Of a stretch of 7,581 nt of DNA, positions 6,497 to 7,581 are shown in pieces (position 1 is the stretch's first letter; each line of letters begins with the position of its first letter). A model generated the notes under the pieces. The model saw nothing but the letters and a program-made list of their open reading frames with translations. It was not told the DNA's origin and searched no databases. This DNA is from Azovibrio restrictus (GTDB lineage: Bacteria; Pseudomonadota; Gammaproteobacteria; Burkholderiales; Rhodocyclaceae). A program made the translations under genes and the position numbers. The DNA lies in the NCBI GenBank assembly GCA_003252145.1, contig QKDJ01000342.1, forward strand, positions 1-7,581, given 5' to 3'.

Positions 6497-6516
6497 CCGG
6501 ATCAACGGCGATCCGG
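6497..6516 (+). promoter_or_regulatory. Leader hairpin P1 with hexaloop AACGGC
   Basis: A seven-base-pair stem, CCGGATC (6497-6503) with GATCCGG (6510-6516), all Watson-Crick, closes the six-base loop AACGGC (6504-6509). A1 and G4 of the loop match the ANTAR recognition signature. It starts about 5 nt from the predicted transcript 5' end. Confidence 0.85.
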
Positions 6517-6535
6517 TAGTGGTTTTGAGAGATAT

Positions 6536-6551
6536 TGGACAACGGCGTCCA
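6536..6551 (+). promoter_or_regulatory. Leader hairpin P2 with hexaloop AACGGC (antiterminator)
   Basis: TGGAC (6536-6540) pairs with GTCCA (6547-6551) around the loop AACGGC (6541-6546), identical to the P1 loop. At 5 bp it is weaker than P1, as expected of a hairpin needing protein stabilisation to compete with the terminator. The octamer CAACGGCG is shared exactly by P1 and P2 at a 37-base offset. Confidence 0.82.
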
Positions 6552-6599
6552 TTCGCAACACGACATAGTGTCGTGGCGAGTGGGCGCCGTTTTTTTTTT
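6541..6599 (+). terminator. Conditional intrinsic terminator in the nrtA leader
   Basis: A lower stem of 15 bp (6542-6556 with 6576-6590, including two G-U pairs at 6548/6584 and 6552/6580), extendable by A6541-T6591, is followed by a two-base bulge AA (6557-6558). Above it sits a 7-bp upper stem CACGACA (6559-6565) with TGTCGTG (6569-6575), capped by the loop TAG. Ten T residues (6590-6599) follow directly. It lies about 30 bp before the nrtA start, so it would block the operon unless P2 captures its 5' arm. Confidence 0.92.
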
Positions 6600-6631
6600 G
6601 GATTTTTCGGTTTGTGTTTTAGGAGATGACC

Positions 6632-7581
6632 ATGAGCGACAGCACCAAGAAGCCCTCCATCCTCACCCTGGGTCAGGACTCTTTTCAGACTTCCCGTCGG
6701 GATTTCATGCGTCGTACCTCGCTGCTGAGCGGTGCTGCACTGGCGGCTTCCAGTGGCTTGATCCTGCCTGGCAATGCCTGGGCTGCCGGTTCTGATGGTC
6801 TGGAAAAGACCAAGCTCAAGTTCGGCATCATTCCCCTGACCGACTGTGCTCCCCTGGTGATCGCCAAGGAAAAGGGCTACTTCAAGAAGCATGGCCTGGA
6901 CGTGGAAATCTCCAAGGAAGCCTCCTGGGCCAATATTCGTGACAAGGTGGCTCTGGGCGAACTGGATGGGGCCCACATGCTGGCCGGTATGCCCCTGGCC
7001 GCCACTCTGGGGGTTGGCGCCAATCAGAAGGAGACCATCACCGCCTTCTCCATGGACCTGAACGGTAACGGCATCACCGTTTCCAACGAACTCTACGAGC
7101 GCATGGTGCAGGCTGATCCTGAAGCCATGAAGCATCGTCCCACCACGGCTGTCGCCCTGAAGAAGGTGATCGACGCGGACAAGAAGGCAGGCAAGGAGCC
7201 CATGACCTTCGCCATGGTGTTCCCGGTTTCCACCCACAACTACGAAATCCGTTACTGGATGGCTTCCGGCGGTATCGATCCCGACAAGGATGTGCGCCTG
7301 ATCGTCATTCCTCCTCCCCAGATGGTGGCCAACCTCCAGTCCAAGAACATCGTTGGCTACTGCGTGGGTGAGCCCTGGAACCAACGGGCCGTGGAAATGG
7401 GCATTGGCCGTTCCATCATCACCAACTACGAAATCTGGAACAACAACCCGGAGAAGGTGTTCGGGGTTAACAAGGAATGGGCCGACAAGAACCCCAACAG
7501 CCACAAGGCTGCCGTGCGGGCCCTGATCGAAGCGGCCATGTGGATGGACAAGCCTGAAAACCGGGCCGAGGTGGTGAAGAT
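6632..7581 (+). CDS. nrtA: Tat-exported nitrate ABC transporter substrate-binding protein, partial
   Basis: The first 316 codons of a gene that runs off the window (family about 420-450 residues). It binds nitrate, possibly nitrite, in the periplasm and delivers it to an NrtBC-type ABC transporter for assimilation. A twin-arginine signal is clear: S21-R-R-D-F-M26, then a hydrophobic stretch 30-46 and a cleavage site after A49-W-A51. The mature part has the NrtA/CmpA/NasF pattern: FGIIPLTDCAPLVIAKEKGYF (from 64), SWANIRDK (98-105; W99), THNYEIRYW (201-209; H202), GEPWN (246-250) and K281. W, H and K residues in such positions line the ligand pocket in cyanobacterial NrtA, though my residue mapping is from memory. 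AGGAG at 6621-6625 lies 6 nt from the ATG. The homologous sensor NasS lacks an export signal, so a transporter subunit is favoured. CmpA (bicarbonate) is a relative, but the nitrogen-type leader argues for nitrate. Confidence 0.92.
   Translation, partial: MSDSTKKPSILTLGQDSFQTSRRDFMRRTSLLSGAALAASSGLILPGNAWAAGSDGLEKTKLKFGIIPLTDCAPLVIAKEKGYFKKHGLDVEISKEASWANIRDKVALGELDGAHMLAGMPLAATLGVGANQKETITAFSMDLNGNGITVSNELYERMVQADPEAMKHRPTTAVALKKVIDADKKAGKEPMTFAMVFPVSTHNYEIRYWMASGGIDPDKDVRLIVIPPPQMVANLQSKNIVGYCVGEPWNQRAVEMGIGRSIITNYEIWNNNPEKVFGVNKEWADKNPNSHKAAVRALIEAAMWMDKPENRAEVVK

Larger units (their letters stand above)
6492..6631 (+). ncRNA. nrtA leader RNA, ANTAR-type antitermination riboregulator
   Basis: About 140 nt of untranslated leader between the predicted sigma-54 start and the nrtA ATG. 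It holds hairpin P1 (6497-6516), a 19-nt linker, hairpin P2 (6536-6551), a terminator (6541-6599) and the Shine-Dalgarno AGGAG (6621-6625). Both hairpins carry the hexaloop AACGGC, with A at position 1 and G at position 4, the residues conserved in RNA targets of ANTAR-domain regulators (NasR of Klebsiella, EutV of Enterococcus). The terminator's left arm contains the P2 loop and right strand, so P2 and the terminator cannot both form. By analogy, a nitrate/nitrite-activated NasR or a NasS-controlled NasT dimer would bind P1-P2 and let polymerase read into nrtA. The regulator gene is not in this window. Confidence 0.85.

Noticed and set aside
6318..6631. tRNA genes, sometimes found after uvrC-pgsA
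   Set aside because: I looked for cloverleaf arms and the TTCGA/TTCAA T-loop pattern and found none; the region is accounted for by regulatory elements.
6491..7504. 337-codon open frame on the minus strand opposite the nrtA leader and gene
   Set aside because: It is antisense to a gene with clear Tat signal and NrtA motifs, it crosses the terminator and promoter, and its protein is a low-quality His/Gly/Val-rich sequence typical of shadow frames in GC-rich DNA.

Overview
The window looks like a piece of a GC-rich betaproteobacterial chromosome. A Rhodocyclales relative such as Azospira, Dechloromonas or Azoarcus is my best guess, inferred from gene order and protein character and not from any database comparison. 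It carries seven complete or nearly complete genes plus a truncated gene at each end, and no mobile element, CRISPR array, tRNA or rRNA that I can see.

Layout. Positions 2-1284 (+ strand) hold the 3' end of acpS overlapping nagZ, so CoA-dependent carrier-protein activation sits beside peptidoglycan recycling. A bidirectional intrinsic terminator (1331-1348) separates nagZ from the convergent minus-strand pair efp (1373-1930) and earP (1971-3158). EarP is the arginine rhamnosyltransferase that modifies EF-P, and this EF-P has Arg at position 32, the modified residue, so enzyme and substrate are adjacent and matched. Only about 15 bp separate earP from the divergent plus-strand cluster: a family 5 uracil-DNA glycosylase (3174-3842), uvrC (3839-5716, ATGA overlap) and pgsA (5733-6317). 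This looks like one transcription unit combining uracil base excision, nucleotide excision and phosphatidylglycerol synthesis.

The most interesting part is the 314-bp gene-free stretch 6318-6631 in front of a Tat-exported NrtA-type nitrate-binding protein (6632 to the window end). Read 5' to 3' it contains two NtrC-like sites 32 bp apart, an AT-rich spacer, a near-consensus sigma-54 -24/-12 element, two hairpins with the identical hexaloop AACGGC, and a very strong intrinsic terminator with ten T residues. The 5' arm of the terminator overlaps the second hairpin. This is the architecture of an ANTAR-protein antitermination leader (NasR/NasT type). It predicts that the nitrate assimilation operon is switched on by nitrogen limitation at initiation and by nitrate/nitrite at the terminator. 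A further 9-bp inverted repeat upstream of the promoter could disable the first hairpin in read-through transcripts from pgsA.

Other oddities are a 70-bp low-GC patch with rare codons inside nagZ, a run of four G-tracts between earP and udg that encodes a proline-rich EarP N-terminus, and a consensus -10 hexamer overlapping the earP stop codon that may give efp its own promoter.
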